This document shows positions 8,740 through 17,709 of a DNA stretch of 64,000 nt, piece after piece. The notes under the pieces were generated by a model. It did not search any database, was not told the origin of the DNA, and worked only from the letters and a program-made list of their open reading frames with translations. The translations under genes were made by a program, and so were the position numbers. The stretch is from Lachnospiraceae bacterium UBA3689 (lineage in GTDB: Bacteria > Bacillota > Clostridia > Lachnospirales > Lachnospiraceae): positions 28,169 through 92,168 of the forward strand of contig DFIU01000003.1 in the NCBI GenBank assembly GCA_002371465.1. Reading direction: 5' to 3'. Position 1 is the first letter of the stretch. Every line of letters begins with the position of its first letter.

Positions 8740-9714
8740 TTGAAGGGAAAGAGACTGGCTAAACGAATTGCCGCAGCTGCGGCAGCAATCGGACTTGCGG
8801 CGGCGCTGAGCGCTTGCGGATCCGGCAGGCAGAGACTGATGATGGGAACCGGCGGAACCGCCGGAACCTACTATGCATACGGCGGCGTATTGGCTCAGTA
8901 TATGACTAATAACAGCGACGCCAAGGTCCTGGCTGTTTCGACGGATGCCTCCAAGGCTAATATTGAGAGCATCCATGACGGGGACTACCAGCTGGGCTTT
9001 ACCCAGTCGGACGTCATGCAGTATGGATGGGATGGGTCCCGCGCCTTTGAAAATGAAGGAGCCATGCAGGACTTCCGCGTCCTGGGCGCCCTCTATCCGG
9101 AGACGGTTCAGCTCATTACCATGAATCCGGATATTACGGAAGTCAGCCAGCTAAAAGGCAGAAGCGTTTCGATCGGCGCTCCGGGTTCCGGCGTCTACTT
9201 CAATGCGCTCGACGTTCTGGGCGCGGCGGATTTGACCATTGAGGATATCAAGCCCCAGTACCAGAGCTTTGAGGACAGTAAGGAAGCTTTAAAGGACGGC
9301 AAGATCGACGCGGCATTTATCGTAGCCGGCGCTCCGACCTCCGCCATCACCGAGCTTGCGACGACCAACGGCTGTAACCTGATTCCCATTGCCGGAGATT
9401 TCCAGGCTAAGATCTTAAAGGAAGATCCCTACTATACGCCGCTGACGATTCCGGCAGGGACTTATCCCGGTCAGGACCAGGATGTGGACACGATCACGGT
9501 CAATGCGACCCTGATCGTCGATAAAAATCTGGACGAGGATCTGGTCTATAAGCTGACGGCGGCCATTTTTGACCACCAGGAAGAGATTGCCAAGGAAAAT
9601 GCCAAGGGCGAGGAGCTAAGTGTAGAAGGCGCAACCACCGGCATCCATGTTCCCTTCCACAAGGGCGCGGCGAAGTATTATAAAGAACACGGCGTCGACG
9701 TGAAGACCGATTGA
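8740..9714 (+). CDS. TAXI-family TRAP transporter solute-binding lipoprotein
   Basis: This 324-residue extracytoplasmic binding protein serves a secondary TRAP importer. A lipoprotein signal ends in LSAC (Cys26 counted from TTG), followed by the family signature GTGGTAGTYYAYGG that gives TAXI proteins their name. The TTG at 8740 is chosen because AAGGAG (8726-8731) would overlap the alternative GTG at 8731 but lies eight bases ahead of TTG. The fused permease follows 73 bases downstream. Known TAXI ligands include glutamate and other carboxylates; the ligand here cannot be deduced. Confidence 0.92.
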   Translation: MKGKRLAKRIAAAAAAIGLAAALSACGSGRQRLMMGTGGTAGTYYAYGGVLAQYMTNNSDAKVLAVSTDASKANIESIHDGDYQLGFTQSDVMQYGWDGSRAFENEGAMQDFRVLGALYPETVQLITMNPDITEVSQLKGRSVSIGAPGSGVYFNALDVLGAADLTIEDIKPQYQSFEDSKEALKDGKIDAAFIVAGAPTSAITELATTNGCNLIPIAGDFQAKILKEDPYYTPLTIPAGTYPGQDQDVDTITVNATLIVDKNLDEDLVYKLTAAIFDHQEEIAKENAKGEELSVEGATTGIHVPFHKGAAKYYKEHGVDVKTD

Positions 9715-9787
9715 TCTCATGGTGAAGATGATTTCCGGTCAGAGTGGAAATCAGGACTAAAGTCGAAGCAGGAAAGGGGCTATCGTT

Positions 9788-11767
9788 TTGAGCAAAATCA
9801 ATACCAACAAAACCGTCAACCAGCCGACCGGCAATATGGAGGCTTCCGTTGACGAGGTCATGAGAAAATATGACAGAGAGTCCAATACCCGAATCTGGAC
9901 CGGCGTACCGGGCATCCTGGTGAAATGCGTCCTGGCGGGCTTCTCTTTGTTCTGTATCTATGTCACGCTGTTTGCAACCTTTTTGGAGGAAATCCGGCTG
10001 ACTTCCTTCGTCGGTCTGATCGTTCTTCTGGGATTTTTAACCTATCCGGCGAAGAAGGGGACTCAGAAGGAAAATTATATGCCCTGGTACGACTGGATTT
10101 TGATGATCCTGGGAACGGGGTCTTTCCTCTATTTTACCTTTCACGCAGGGACCATTATTCAGCAGGGGACGAGATTTACGCCGATCCAGATTGTTATCGG
10201 CGCCATCGGCGTCATCTGCCTCATGGAGGTGACCCGGCGCTGTGTCGGCTGGCCGATCCTGATCGTGGCTCTTTTCTTCGTCTGTTACGCCCTCTTCTAT
10301 GGGTTGACCAATCCGAGCTTTTTCGGCCGCGTCCGCTACCTGATCCGGAATCTTTTTTATACGAAGGAAGGAATCCTGTCGACGCCGGTCAATGTCTGTT
10401 CCAAGTTCATCGTCGTCTTTATCGTCTTCGGCGCCTTCCTGGAGCGGACCGGCATATCCCAGCTCTTTATCGATCTTGCCAACTGCGCGGCGGGACGATT
10501 CGCCGGCGGTCCCGCTAAGGTTGCCGTCATTTCCTCCGCCCTCTGCGGCATGGTTTCCGGCTCTTCGGTTGGAAATACGGTGACAACCGGGTCGGTTACG
10601 ATCCCTATGATGAAGGAGACCGGCTATAAGCCGGAATTTGCCGGAGCGGTCGAAGCGGCTTCTTCAACCGGCGGACAGATCATGCCGCCGATCATGGGCG
10701 CTGCCGCCTTCCTCATGGCGGACTTCATCGGCGTTCCCTATTCGGATATCATTTCCCGGGCGGTTCTGCCGGCAGTGCTGTACTTCGCGGGCATCTTTAT
10801 TTCCGTCCACCTGGAAGCGAAGAAACTGGGACTTCACGGTATCCCCAAGGAAGACCTGCCTCATGCGGGCAGCCTCTTAAAGCGGATCTACCTGCTGCTG
10901 CCCCTCATCATGCTGGTCTGGTGGGTATCGACCAATGCCATGACCATGCAGCGGGCGGCGTCGATCTGTATTCTGCTCGCGATCGCGGTTGGCTTTGTCG
11001 ACGGACTTTTCCATAAGGAAAATAAACTGACACTTACTAAGATTGCGGAGGCTTTAGTGGCGGGCGGCCGCTCGACCATTACGGTTGGAGCTGCCTGCGG
11101 CGTCGCGGGGATTATTTCCGGCACCATCACCATGACCGGACTTGCCAACGAATTGATTAACGGAATTGTTTCTGTTGCCGGAAACCGTCTGATTATCGCC
11201 CTGTTTCTGACTATGCTCTGCTGCATCGTCCTGGGTATGGGCGTTCCGACGACGGCAAATTACTGCATCATGGCGGCTACGACCGCTCCGATCCTGATTC
11301 GGATGGGCGTTCCGATTCTGGCGGCTCACTTCTTCGTCTTCTATTTCGGCATCGTTGCGGATATCACGCCTCCGGTTGCGCTGGCGGCCTATGCCGGATC
11401 GGCAATCGCGAAGTCGAACCCGATGAAGACGGCTTTTACCGCAACCAAGCTGGCGATCGCGGTCTTTATCGTCCCCTACGTCTTTGCCTACAGCCCGCAG
11501 ATGCTGCTGATCGATTCTACGGCGCTGGAGGTCGTCCAGATCGCGGTGACTGCCTTTATTGGAATCTTCGGTGTTGCGGCGGCTATGGAAGGCCACCTTT
11601 TCGCCAGAATTCATCCTGCCATGCGGCTTGTGCTGGCAGCCGGCGGTCTGATGCTGATTGTCCCGGGTCTGGTTACGGACCTTGCAGGGCTGGGGCTTGT
11701 CGGCCTCGGTATCCTGGTCCAGTTCTTTGTCGGAAAGAGGACCAGGGGAGTTGAGACAGTGAGGTAA
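9788..11767 (+). CDS. TRAP transporter fused permease
   Basis: This 659-residue polytopic membrane protein combines the small (DctQ-like) and large (DctM-like) TRAP permease subunits, the usual arrangement for TAXI-type systems. Many hydrophobic segments are visible, and the DctM region includes glycine-rich stretches such as GMVSGSSVGNTVTTGSVTIP and GMGVPTTANY. It uses a TTG start with AAAGGGG about eight bases upstream. It couples cation flux to solute uptake with the preceding lipoprotein. A ~90-residue cytosolic/TM extension precedes the core. Confidence 0.93.
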   Translation: MSKINTNKTVNQPTGNMEASVDEVMRKYDRESNTRIWTGVPGILVKCVLAGFSLFCIYVTLFATFLEEIRLTSFVGLIVLLGFLTYPAKKGTQKENYMPWYDWILMILGTGSFLYFTFHAGTIIQQGTRFTPIQIVIGAIGVICLMEVTRRCVGWPILIVALFFVCYALFYGLTNPSFFGRVRYLIRNLFYTKEGILSTPVNVCSKFIVVFIVFGAFLERTGISQLFIDLANCAAGRFAGGPAKVAVISSALCGMVSGSSVGNTVTTGSVTIPMMKETGYKPEFAGAVEAASSTGGQIMPPIMGAAAFLMADFIGVPYSDIISRAVLPAVLYFAGIFISVHLEAKKLGLHGIPKEDLPHAGSLLKRIYLLLPLIMLVWWVSTNAMTMQRAASICILLAIAVGFVDGLFHKENKLTLTKIAEALVAGGRSTITVGAACGVAGIISGTITMTGLANELINGIVSVAGNRLIIALFLTMLCCIVLGMGVPTTANYCIMAATTAPILIRMGVPILAAHFFVFYFGIVADITPPVALAAYAGSAIAKSNPMKTAFTATKLAIAVFIVPYVFAYSPQMLLIDSTALEVVQIAVTAFIGIFGVAAAMEGHLFARIHPAMRLVLAAGGLMLIVPGLVTDLAGLGLVGLGILVQFFVGKRTRGVETVR

Positions 11768-11813
11768 AAGATTAGGGAACTTCAGAACTTTATGGGGGAA
11801 AGATTCTTCTGGT

Positions 11814-12089
11814 GTGCAGCCCGTCAAGTCGACAATTGAAAAAATATGGAATATGAAATTCTCGACAAAGCTGCCTCATGACATTCAGAAGACAGCTAGA
11901 AGAAAGCTTGTTATGATTCACTCGGCTGCAAGTATCAATGATTTGAGAATACCGCCGTCCAATCATCTTGAAGAATTAAAAGGTGATCGAAAAGGACAGC
12001 ATAGTATCAGAATCAATGATCAGTATCGAATTTGTTTCTATTGGAATAATGGGAATGTGATTATTGAAGAAATCGGTGATTATCGCTAA
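11814..12089 (+). CDS. higB: HigB-like (RelE/ParE superfamily) toxin
   Basis: This 91-residue protein resembles HigB mRNA-cleaving toxins: KLPHDIQKTARRKLVMI, then the characteristic LKGDRKGQHSIRINDQYRICFYW and a C-terminal EIGDYR. The antitoxin gene follows directly, in the toxin-first order typical of higBA. The GTG start is uncertain: no good ribosome site is at normal spacing, and the usual N-terminus (of the form MI-S-F-DK-TEK) seems shortened to VKSTIEKI, so the toxin may be N-terminally degraded or poorly expressed. Confidence 0.8.
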   Translation: MQPVKSTIEKIWNMKFSTKLPHDIQKTARRKLVMIHSAASINDLRIPPSNHLEELKGDRKGQHSIRINDQYRICFYWNNGNVIIEEIGDYR

Positions 12090-12105
12090 GGAGGTGACCT
12101 ATCTG

Positions 12106-12405
12106 ATGGATTTAGAACCTATATCACCAGGAGAAATCTTGCGGGAAGAGTTCCTGGAACCAATGAATGTAACAGCATATAGACTTGCCAAGGAGGTACA
12201 TATCCCTCAGTCAAGGATCAGTGACATCCTAAGCGGTAAAAGAGGAATTACGGCAGATACTGCTATGAGATTTGCAATGTTCTTTGGCACCACACCGCAG
12301 TTCTGGTTAAATATTCAGAATCAGTTTGATCTTGATATGCTGAAGGTATCCGGCAGGATTGTAGATATGTCAGATATCAGACCTTACAATCTAATGCAGG
12401 GCTAA
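12106..12405 (+). CDS. higA: HigA-like antitoxin, XRE-type helix-turn-helix
   Basis: This 99-residue DNA-binding antitoxin starts with the hallmark PISPGEILREEFLEPMNVTAYRLAKEV and continues with an HTH (IPQSRISDILSGKRGITADTAMRFA) and TPQFWLNIQNQFDL. It neutralises HigB and normally represses its own operon. The ATG at 12106 is preferred because GGAGGTG (12090-12096) lies nine bases ahead and overlaps the toxin stop. The pair lies between the TRAP operon and the convergent tmk gene. Confidence 0.9.
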   Translation: MDLEPISPGEILREEFLEPMNVTAYRLAKEVHIPQSRISDILSGKRGITADTAMRFAMFFGTTPQFWLNIQNQFDLDMLKVSGRIVDMSDIRPYNLMQG

Positions 12406-12426
12406 CGGCTGCGCCTTGCATAACTC

Positions 12427-13062
12427 TTATTTTACAAAATAGGGAAGTGTCGCCGCCTGGACGTCTTGCTGAACTTCTTCCGGGGTACGAGCGCCATCGA
12501 TGATGACGACGTGTTCCTCCTCTTTTAATTTTTCAAATGCTTCAAAGTAGCGGCTGCGGGTTTCAACCAGGCGGTCGGTTTCTTCAAATAGCTCGCGGGT
12601 CATCCGGTTTTCTTCGATCCGTTTCATGGTGACCTTGGGATCGACATCGATGAAGATGGTTACATCCGGGCGGATCTGCCGGGCGCAGAGGCTGTTTGCC
12701 CGGATAATCCAGTCCATAGGGACATCCACGCTTTGATAGGCATAGGATGAGAAATAAAAGCGGTCGGTGATGACATTGACACCATCCTGGACAAATTTCA
12801 GGATGCCGTTGGTGTCATTTTGAATATGGTCCAGCCGGTCGGCGACGAAGAGGGCGGCGATGACGTCATTGGTCGTCTTTACCCTCCCGATCATGATCTG
12901 GTGGATCAGGGAACCGGTTGGAGAGTCATTCGGCTCCATGGTTCCAAAGATGGGGTAGCCCTCCTCCTCCAGATATTTTTTCAGCAGTCGGATCTGCGTA
13001 CCCTTTCCACTTCCGTCAATTCCTTCAAAGGCGATAAAAGCTCCCCGTTTTTTTTCAGACAT
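12427..13062 (-). CDS. tmk: Thymidylate kinase
   Basis: This 211-residue cytoplasmic enzyme phosphorylates dTMP to dTDP in DNA precursor synthesis. The P-loop (FEGIDGSGKGTQ), the DR-type motif (VADRLDH), the VITDRFYFSSYAYQ motif and the lid region are visible. The ATG at 13062 follows AGGAGAAGGA; the longer frame upstream overlaps the promoter. It stands alone and leftward, converging on the higA gene with only 21 bases between them. Confidence 0.93.
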   Translation of the reverse strand: MSEKKRGAFIAFEGIDGSGKGTQIRLLKKYLEEEGYPIFGTMEPNDSPTGSLIHQIMIGRVKTTNDVIAALFVADRLDHIQNDTNGILKFVQDGVNVITDRFYFSSYAYQSVDVPMDWIIRANSLCARQIRPDVTIFIDVDPKVTMKRIEENRMTRELFEETDRLVETRSRYFEAFEKLKEEEHVVIIDGARTPEEVQQDVQAATLPYFVK

Positions 13063-13096
13063 GTCCTTCTCCTGTATCCGCAAAAATATTGTATCT

Positions 13097-13125
13097 ATTC
13101 TAGCACATAAAAATAGGCTTGTCAT
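13097..13125 (-). promoter_or_regulatory. Promoter of tmk
   Basis: On the minus strand ATGACA (13120-13125) and TAGAAT (13097-13102) are 17 bases apart, with TGC directly before the -10. It lies 35 bases ahead of the tmk start. Confidence 0.6.
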
Positions 13126-13370
13126 AAAGGTTTCATATTTGGGTACGAACGGTCCAAAGAAGGGTGCTATATTCAGGCAAGAAGGCAGGGAAACATTTTC
13201 CCTGCTGATCTTAAAGATAGGAGATCAAAGAAAATCCATTTGGATTGGCAGATGCTTGCGAATAAGCCCCAATGAAGGTAAAATGTTTCCAGACCGATTC
13301 AGTCGGAATTATTTTTTTGATCGGATTCGGGCTGAAGTAAAGACTTTTTATATAAAGGAGGGTTTAACCT

Positions 13371-14339
13371 ATGAAAGATACAGATGTCAGGAAGGTTGTC
13401 CTGGTCGGCTGCGGCATGGTCGGTATGAGTTATGCTTACGCGATGCTGAATCAGAATACCTGCGATGAGCTGGGTCTCATCGATTACGTTGAGGAAAAGG
13501 CGGAAGGCGAGGCGATGGATCTGAACCATTCGCTGGCATATTCCAATGGCCACATGAAGATCTGGCACGCAAAATACGAGGATTGCTCGGATGCGGATAT
13601 CGTTACGATCTGCGCCGGCGTTCCGCAGAAGCCGGGTCAGTCCCGCAGAGATCTGTTTGCGACCAATACCAACGTATTTAAGTCCATCGTAGAGCCGGTT
13701 CTGGAATCCGGTTTTAACGGCGTTTTCCTGGTTGCGACCAATCCGGTCGATGTCATGACGGAAGTTGTCCGCCGTCTGGCGAATGACTGGCTGACCGCTC
13801 ACGGCAAGCCGGAAATCAACCCGAACCGCGTGGTTGGCTCCGGTACGACGCTCGATACGGCAAGACTCCGTTATCTGCTGGGGCAGTTCTTAAACGTCGA
13901 TCCGAGAAATATCCACGCCTACGTCATCGGTGAACACGGCGATTCCGAGTTCGTTCCGTGGAGCCAGGCAAATGTCGCGACGAAGCCGGTCATGGAATAC
14001 TGCGATGAATCCGATGGAAAATATCCGATCGACCGTTTTGAGGACATTGAGGAAGACGTCCGGACCGCCGCTTACAAGATCATCCAGGCGAAGCGGGCTA
14101 CCTACTACGGGATCGGGATGTCCCTGAACCGTCTGAGCAAGGCGATTCTTGGGAATGAAAATTCGATCCATACGGTTTCGACCTGGATTCCGGAACGGAA
14201 ACTCTATGTCGGTATTCCATCTGTCGTCAATCTGAACGGCGTCCTGAAGAGCCTGAAACTGTCCCTGACCGACCAGGAAAAGGTCAAGTTTGAGAAGTCC
14301 TGCAAGGTGCTGGAAGAAATGCTGGCAGAGCTGGACTGA
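13371..14339 (+). CDS. ldh: L-lactate dehydrogenase
   Basis: This 322-residue NAD-dependent enzyme reduces pyruvate to L-lactate, reoxidising NADH in fermentation. The Rossmann motif (VVLVGCGMVGMSYA), the NPVDV loop and the catalytic histidine motif (GEHGDSE) are present, with the mobile loop around AGVPQKPGQSR. The Gln in that loop (KPGQSR) agrees with lactate rather than malate dehydrogenase. An AAAGGAGGG ribosome site precedes the ATG, and a long perfect hairpin terminator follows. It is monocistronic. Confidence 0.95.
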   Translation: MKDTDVRKVVLVGCGMVGMSYAYAMLNQNTCDELGLIDYVEEKAEGEAMDLNHSLAYSNGHMKIWHAKYEDCSDADIVTICAGVPQKPGQSRRDLFATNTNVFKSIVEPVLESGFNGVFLVATNPVDVMTEVVRRLANDWLTAHGKPEINPNRVVGSGTTLDTARLRYLLGQFLNVDPRNIHAYVIGEHGDSEFVPWSQANVATKPVMEYCDESDGKYPIDRFEDIEEDVRTAAYKIIQAKRATYYGIGMSLNRLSKAILGNENSIHTVSTWIPERKLYVGIPSVVNLNGVLKSLKLSLTDQEKVKFEKSCKVLEEMLAELD

Positions 14340-14379
14340 AGGGCTGGAAAATAAGAAACTGAGTTAAAGAGCAAAATAG

Positions 14380-14425
14380 AAGGAGTCAGCTGATTTTGAT
14401 GAGTAAAATCAGCTGACTCCTTTTT
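14380..14425 (+). terminator. Terminator of ldh, probably bidirectional
   Basis: A perfect 18-base-pair stem (14380-14397 with 14405-14422) ends in TTTTT. It lies between the converging ldh gene and the leftward dehydratase operon; the minus-strand side is followed by CTATTTTGC, which may serve the latter. Confidence 0.9.
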
Positions 14426-14523
14426 ATGAAGAAAACCACATTCTAAATAAACCGGCTAAAAATGCGGATTCCGCAATTTGGTCTATTAGAATTGAGAGGC
14501 GTTTTTATGGAATTTTTCAACCA

Positions 14524-16203
14524 TCACCCCTCAATTCCATCTCTGGCGAAGAGGGCGGCGCCGAGCGCGCCGATCAGGTCGGGATGGTCCATGATGAATA
14601 GTTTCGCGTCCAGCTGACGCTCGATTTCCTCGGCGACGCCCCGGTTCCGGGCGACACCGCCGGTCATCATGTAGGGACCATCTCCCCCGATCCGCTTTAC
14701 CATGGCGCAGGTCTTGCGGGCGACCGATTTGTCCAGGGCGTGGACGATGTCGCTGGTGTCAGCATTCTCCGCGATCAGGGACACGACCTCCGATTCCGCA
14801 AAGACGGTGCAGGTCGACGTGATGTTCAGCTCCTTCTTCCATTTTCTGCCGAGGGAACTCATGGTGTCCATATCTACTTCCAGCGTGTGCGCCATCATTT
14901 CCAGAAAACGGCCGGTCCCGGCGGCGCACTTGTCGTTCATGACAAAATTTGTAACATTTCCGTCCGCATCGAGACAGATGACCTTGCTGTCCTGACCGCC
15001 GATATCGATGACGGTGCGGGCGGACGGATCGGCAAAATGCGCGCCCCGCGCGTGACAGGAGATTTCGGTCCTGGTGGCGTCGGCGAAGGAAATGAACTCT
15101 CTGCCGTAGCCGGTCGCAATGATCCGTCGGATCTGGTCCGCCTGAGGACCCAGCTGCTCTTTGACGTCGGCAAGCGCCCGCTCGGCTGCCGCCCCCGCTT
15201 TCGCTCCTGTCCGGACAATGGAAGAGGCGAGCAGCCTGCCGTCGCCGCCGATCGCCGCAGCGTTGGTGGTCGTAGAACCGGAGTCGATTCCGACATAGAT
15301 GCCGCCGGTCTGACTTTGCACCTGAGGGGTGGAGGCATGCTTGCCCACCTGTAAAGATTCGTTGAAGGCGGTCAGCCGGGTGGAGAGCTGACCCTCGCTC
15401 TGAGAGGTGTAGTCGGATTCAATTTTCAGCATGGGGAGGTCGCTGTGACGGCGGATCTCCGCATATTCAAAGGAATAGTAGTCGCAGAAGCGGACGCTGT
15501 GGTAAATGACCCCGCTCAGTCCCTTCATCCGAAGCAGCCGGGTCCGCCCCGTCACATCCTCCATTCTCATGCAGGGGACCTGGTTTAAAAGCGCCCCGGC
15601 ATAGGCGCGGATCAGGTCCTCATCCGAAAGGGAGACGGCATGTTCGGGAGGCAGGGGCAGGGACCGAAGCCCTCCACAGGTCAGATTGACGACGGGAAGC
15701 CCCATGGAGGATCGGATCTTCTGGAAAAGCTCATCGGACGTCCGCGCGCCGAGAACGGCGATCCAGTCGTCCGCTCCATGTAACTGCTCCTGCCATGCCT
15801 CGGCATTTTTTCTCCAGGCGGTCAGCAGCATATCCCGACTAAAGGATTTGCCGGAATATGCCTGGTAACGTTTAATCAGCCGCTTCAACTCATTGGTATA
15901 GAGCGTTAAGGCGTAGCCCGAACTTCTGTGGGGGAGATCCAGCATTTCCCGGAAGGAAAAGACGGAATCCGGCAGGGTGTCGTTGACGCGGCGGATGGAA
16001 TCGCAGCAGTTGGTCAGGATCAGCTCCGGCTGCTTTTCGTCCAGCAGGGAGAGCAGCAGCATTTTCGCGTGGGAGCAGACCGAGCTGTGGATGAGCGGGT
16101 CCGTCCGGGAAAAGTCCGGCGCGTCCTGGTTGGGCATTTCAAAGCCGGAGCCGAACGCCAGCATCAGTTCGAGCGGCGTATATTTGCAAATGTAGGACAT
16201 CAT
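14524..16203 (-). CDS. 2-hydroxyacyl-CoA dehydratase-like domain fused to a BadF/HgdC-type ATPase activator
   Basis: This 559-residue protein has two parts. Residues ~1-290 resemble the HgdB/FldB-type dehydratase subunit, with cysteines in VCSHAKML and TNCCDSIRR. Residues ~298-559 are a BadF/BadG/BcrA/HgdC ATPase (YVGIDSGSTTTNAA, VIDIGGQDSK, NDKCAAGTGRFLE, MTGGVARNRGV), the ASKHA-fold activator that drives electrons into iron-sulfur dehydratases and double-cubane-cluster proteins. The Cys of CAAGTG is the expected cluster ligand at the dimer interface. It overlaps the upstream gene by four bases. The fusion is unusual compared with separate activator genes. Its substrate is unknown. Confidence 0.85.
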   Translation of the reverse strand: MMSYICKYTPLELMLAFGSGFEMPNQDAPDFSRTDPLIHSSVCSHAKMLLLSLLDEKQPELILTNCCDSIRRVNDTLPDSVFSFREMLDLPHRSSGYALTLYTNELKRLIKRYQAYSGKSFSRDMLLTAWRKNAEAWQEQLHGADDWIAVLGARTSDELFQKIRSSMGLPVVNLTCGGLRSLPLPPEHAVSLSDEDLIRAYAGALLNQVPCMRMEDVTGRTRLLRMKGLSGVIYHSVRFCDYYSFEYAEIRRHSDLPMLKIESDYTSQSEGQLSTRLTAFNESLQVGKHASTPQVQSQTGGIYVGIDSGSTTTNAAAIGGDGRLLASSIVRTGAKAGAAAERALADVKEQLGPQADQIRRIIATGYGREFISFADATRTEISCHARGAHFADPSARTVIDIGGQDSKVICLDADGNVTNFVMNDKCAAGTGRFLEMMAHTLEVDMDTMSSLGRKWKKELNITSTCTVFAESEVVSLIAENADTSDIVHALDKSVARKTCAMVKRIGGDGPYMMTGGVARNRGVAEEIERQLDAKLFIMDHPDLIGALGAALFARDGIEG

Positions 16204-17495
16204 GGGCGGGACCCTCCCTTCCCGGCAGCTTCCAGCTGCTCCAAAAATGCGTTGGCGCGGGTCACGATCTGCTCCGATCCGCCGTTTAGCCGGTCGCAGG
16301 CGTCGCCGTCGAGGACCAGGGTCGGAAAGCCGTGGTCTTCAAATACTTTCTTGGCAGCAAGGGAGATCCCCTGGGTCTGCTTGCAGCCCCACTGACAGAA
16401 CACGAGGATGCCGTCGACTCCCATGTCCTGCGCCATCTTTAAGGTGGCGTCAATGCGGCGGGAGCCCGGACCGTTGTAGCTGTCCGTCACCAGCCGCCGC
16501 GCCATGGATTCGTAGGGGTGGTCCGGATCGAGCCTGCCCAGGGAACTGTATGCCATGTCGCTTCCGACCACTTCAATCCGGTGATTGTCTGCGCCCTGAA
16601 AGATATCCATGATGGTATTCTGCCAGTTGGGAAGAATATGCATCCAAAGAATCCTCTTCTCGGTCGTGTGCCGGGGCGCGGTCTTCAGATCGTCCAGCAG
16701 CATCTGGGTAAATGTCTCCGCGTCTCGGGAGCCGATCAGGATGTGGTTGTTGAAATCGAGCATCAGCTCCGGCGTCATCGCTTCCGGAAAATGCACTTCC
16801 CCGCGGCGGGCAAGGTAGGTGCGGTAATTGGAGATCGTCCGGTTGGAACGGGCGACTGCCTCTTTGAGATCGTTCTCATTGAACTTTTTGCCGGAGACCT
16901 CCTGGGCAGTGCGGGAAACGTTTCTCAGCTGTCCGGCGACGTAGGCTGTTGCGTCCTCGTCGATCGAGTAGGGAACGTCGATGACGCAGTGAGGCACCTT
17001 CCATTTTTCCGCCAGGCGGCGGAAGGTCAGCTGGTTGGCGTCGCAGGCAAGGGTCGTATTGGCGACGAGCAGGGGGCGGCGCATAACGCCCGACTCCGCC
17101 ATGCCCAAAAGGCAGCGGTGGTAGGAGCAGAGTGTTTCAGGAGCGCCGCGCTCCTCCGCCTTTTCAAGGAAGGGCTGCTCCGCCGCCGTGCAGGCAACGT
17201 AGGTCGCCAGCGCCTCCGGAGCCATGATCGGAATCTTAAGCGCGTGGAAGATTTCCGACGGCATGAAGATGTTGACGACGGCGGATCCGGACGGATCTTT
17301 CAGCATTTCCGCCATCTGGCGCGCCAGCCGTCCCTGAAGAAATTCCCGCGAAGAAGTCCGCTTCTTGGACGGAAATTTCGATGCCTGGAGGCTGACAAAC
17401 TGATACGCGACAGAAAGCATTTTGGCGGCACGGCCCGGATGCTGCTCCACCTGCCGCCCGATCGCCTCTCCTATTTTTACAACTCCCTGATTCAA
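16200..17495 (-). CDS. 2-hydroxyacyl-CoA dehydratase / double-cubane-cluster-like protein
   Basis: This 431-residue protein looks like a HgdB/BcrC-family iron-sulfur subunit. Potential cluster cysteines include those in LCSYHRCLLG (~residue 122), LACDANQ (~150) and FCQWGCKQT (~365). It is the first gene of a two-gene leftward operon; the second gene encodes a matching activator with another dehydratase-like domain. The usual pathway partners (CoA-transferase, acyl-CoA dehydrogenase, Etf) are absent nearby, so a YjiM/YjiL-like double-cubane reductase role is as possible as a CoA-ester dehydratase. Confidence 0.8.
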   Translation of the reverse strand: MNQGVVKIGEAIGRQVEQHPGRAAKMLSVAYQFVSLQASKFPSKKRTSSREFLQGRLARQMAEMLKDPSGSAVVNIFMPSEIFHALKIPIMAPEALATYVACTAAEQPFLEKAEERGAPETLCSYHRCLLGMAESGVMRRPLLVANTTLACDANQLTFRRLAEKWKVPHCVIDVPYSIDEDATAYVAGQLRNVSRTAQEVSGKKFNENDLKEAVARSNRTISNYRTYLARRGEVHFPEAMTPELMLDFNNHILIGSRDAETFTQMLLDDLKTAPRHTTEKRILWMHILPNWQNTIMDIFQGADNHRIEVVGSDMAYSSLGRLDPDHPYESMARRLVTDSYNGPGSRRIDATLKMAQDMGVDGILVFCQWGCKQTQGISLAAKKVFEDHGFPTLVLDGDACDRLNGGSEQIVTRANAFLEQLEAAGKGGSRP

Positions 17496-17572
17496 GTTTG
17501 TAGTCCTTTCTTAAGATACGATAGTTCTCCTGCTTTTAGAGTGAATTGCCTGATAATTAAAGAATTTTTATT

Positions 17573-17592
17573 ATTATACCATCAAAATGACT
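17573..17592 (-). promoter_or_regulatory. Possible promoter of the dehydratase-like operon
   Basis: On the minus strand TGGTATAAT gives an extended -10 (TATAAT at 17573-17578), about 78 bases ahead of the ATG at 17495. No convincing -35 is seen. Confidence 0.4.
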
Positions 17593-17655
17593 GCTTAAGG
17601 GAAAGAAAAGCAGTTTTGAGCGGCGTATCCGGAGAAGAGTAGGTCATGAAACTAC

Positions 17656-17684
17656 TTGCATTAGAAGGGAAAAGTAGATATTAT
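17656..17684 (+). promoter_or_regulatory. Promoter of the amidase-like gene
   Basis: TTGCAT (17656-17661) and TATTAT (17679-17684) are spaced 17 bases apart and end 25 bases before the ATG at 17710, which has GGAGG nine bases upstream. Confidence 0.65.
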
Positions 17685-17709
17685 GAAAATGTTACGGAGG
17701 TATTAAAAA

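Noticed and set aside
13121..13370. Rex operator upstream of ldh
   Set aside because: No TTGTGAANNNNTTCACAA-like sequence was found; the nearest match has too many mismatches.
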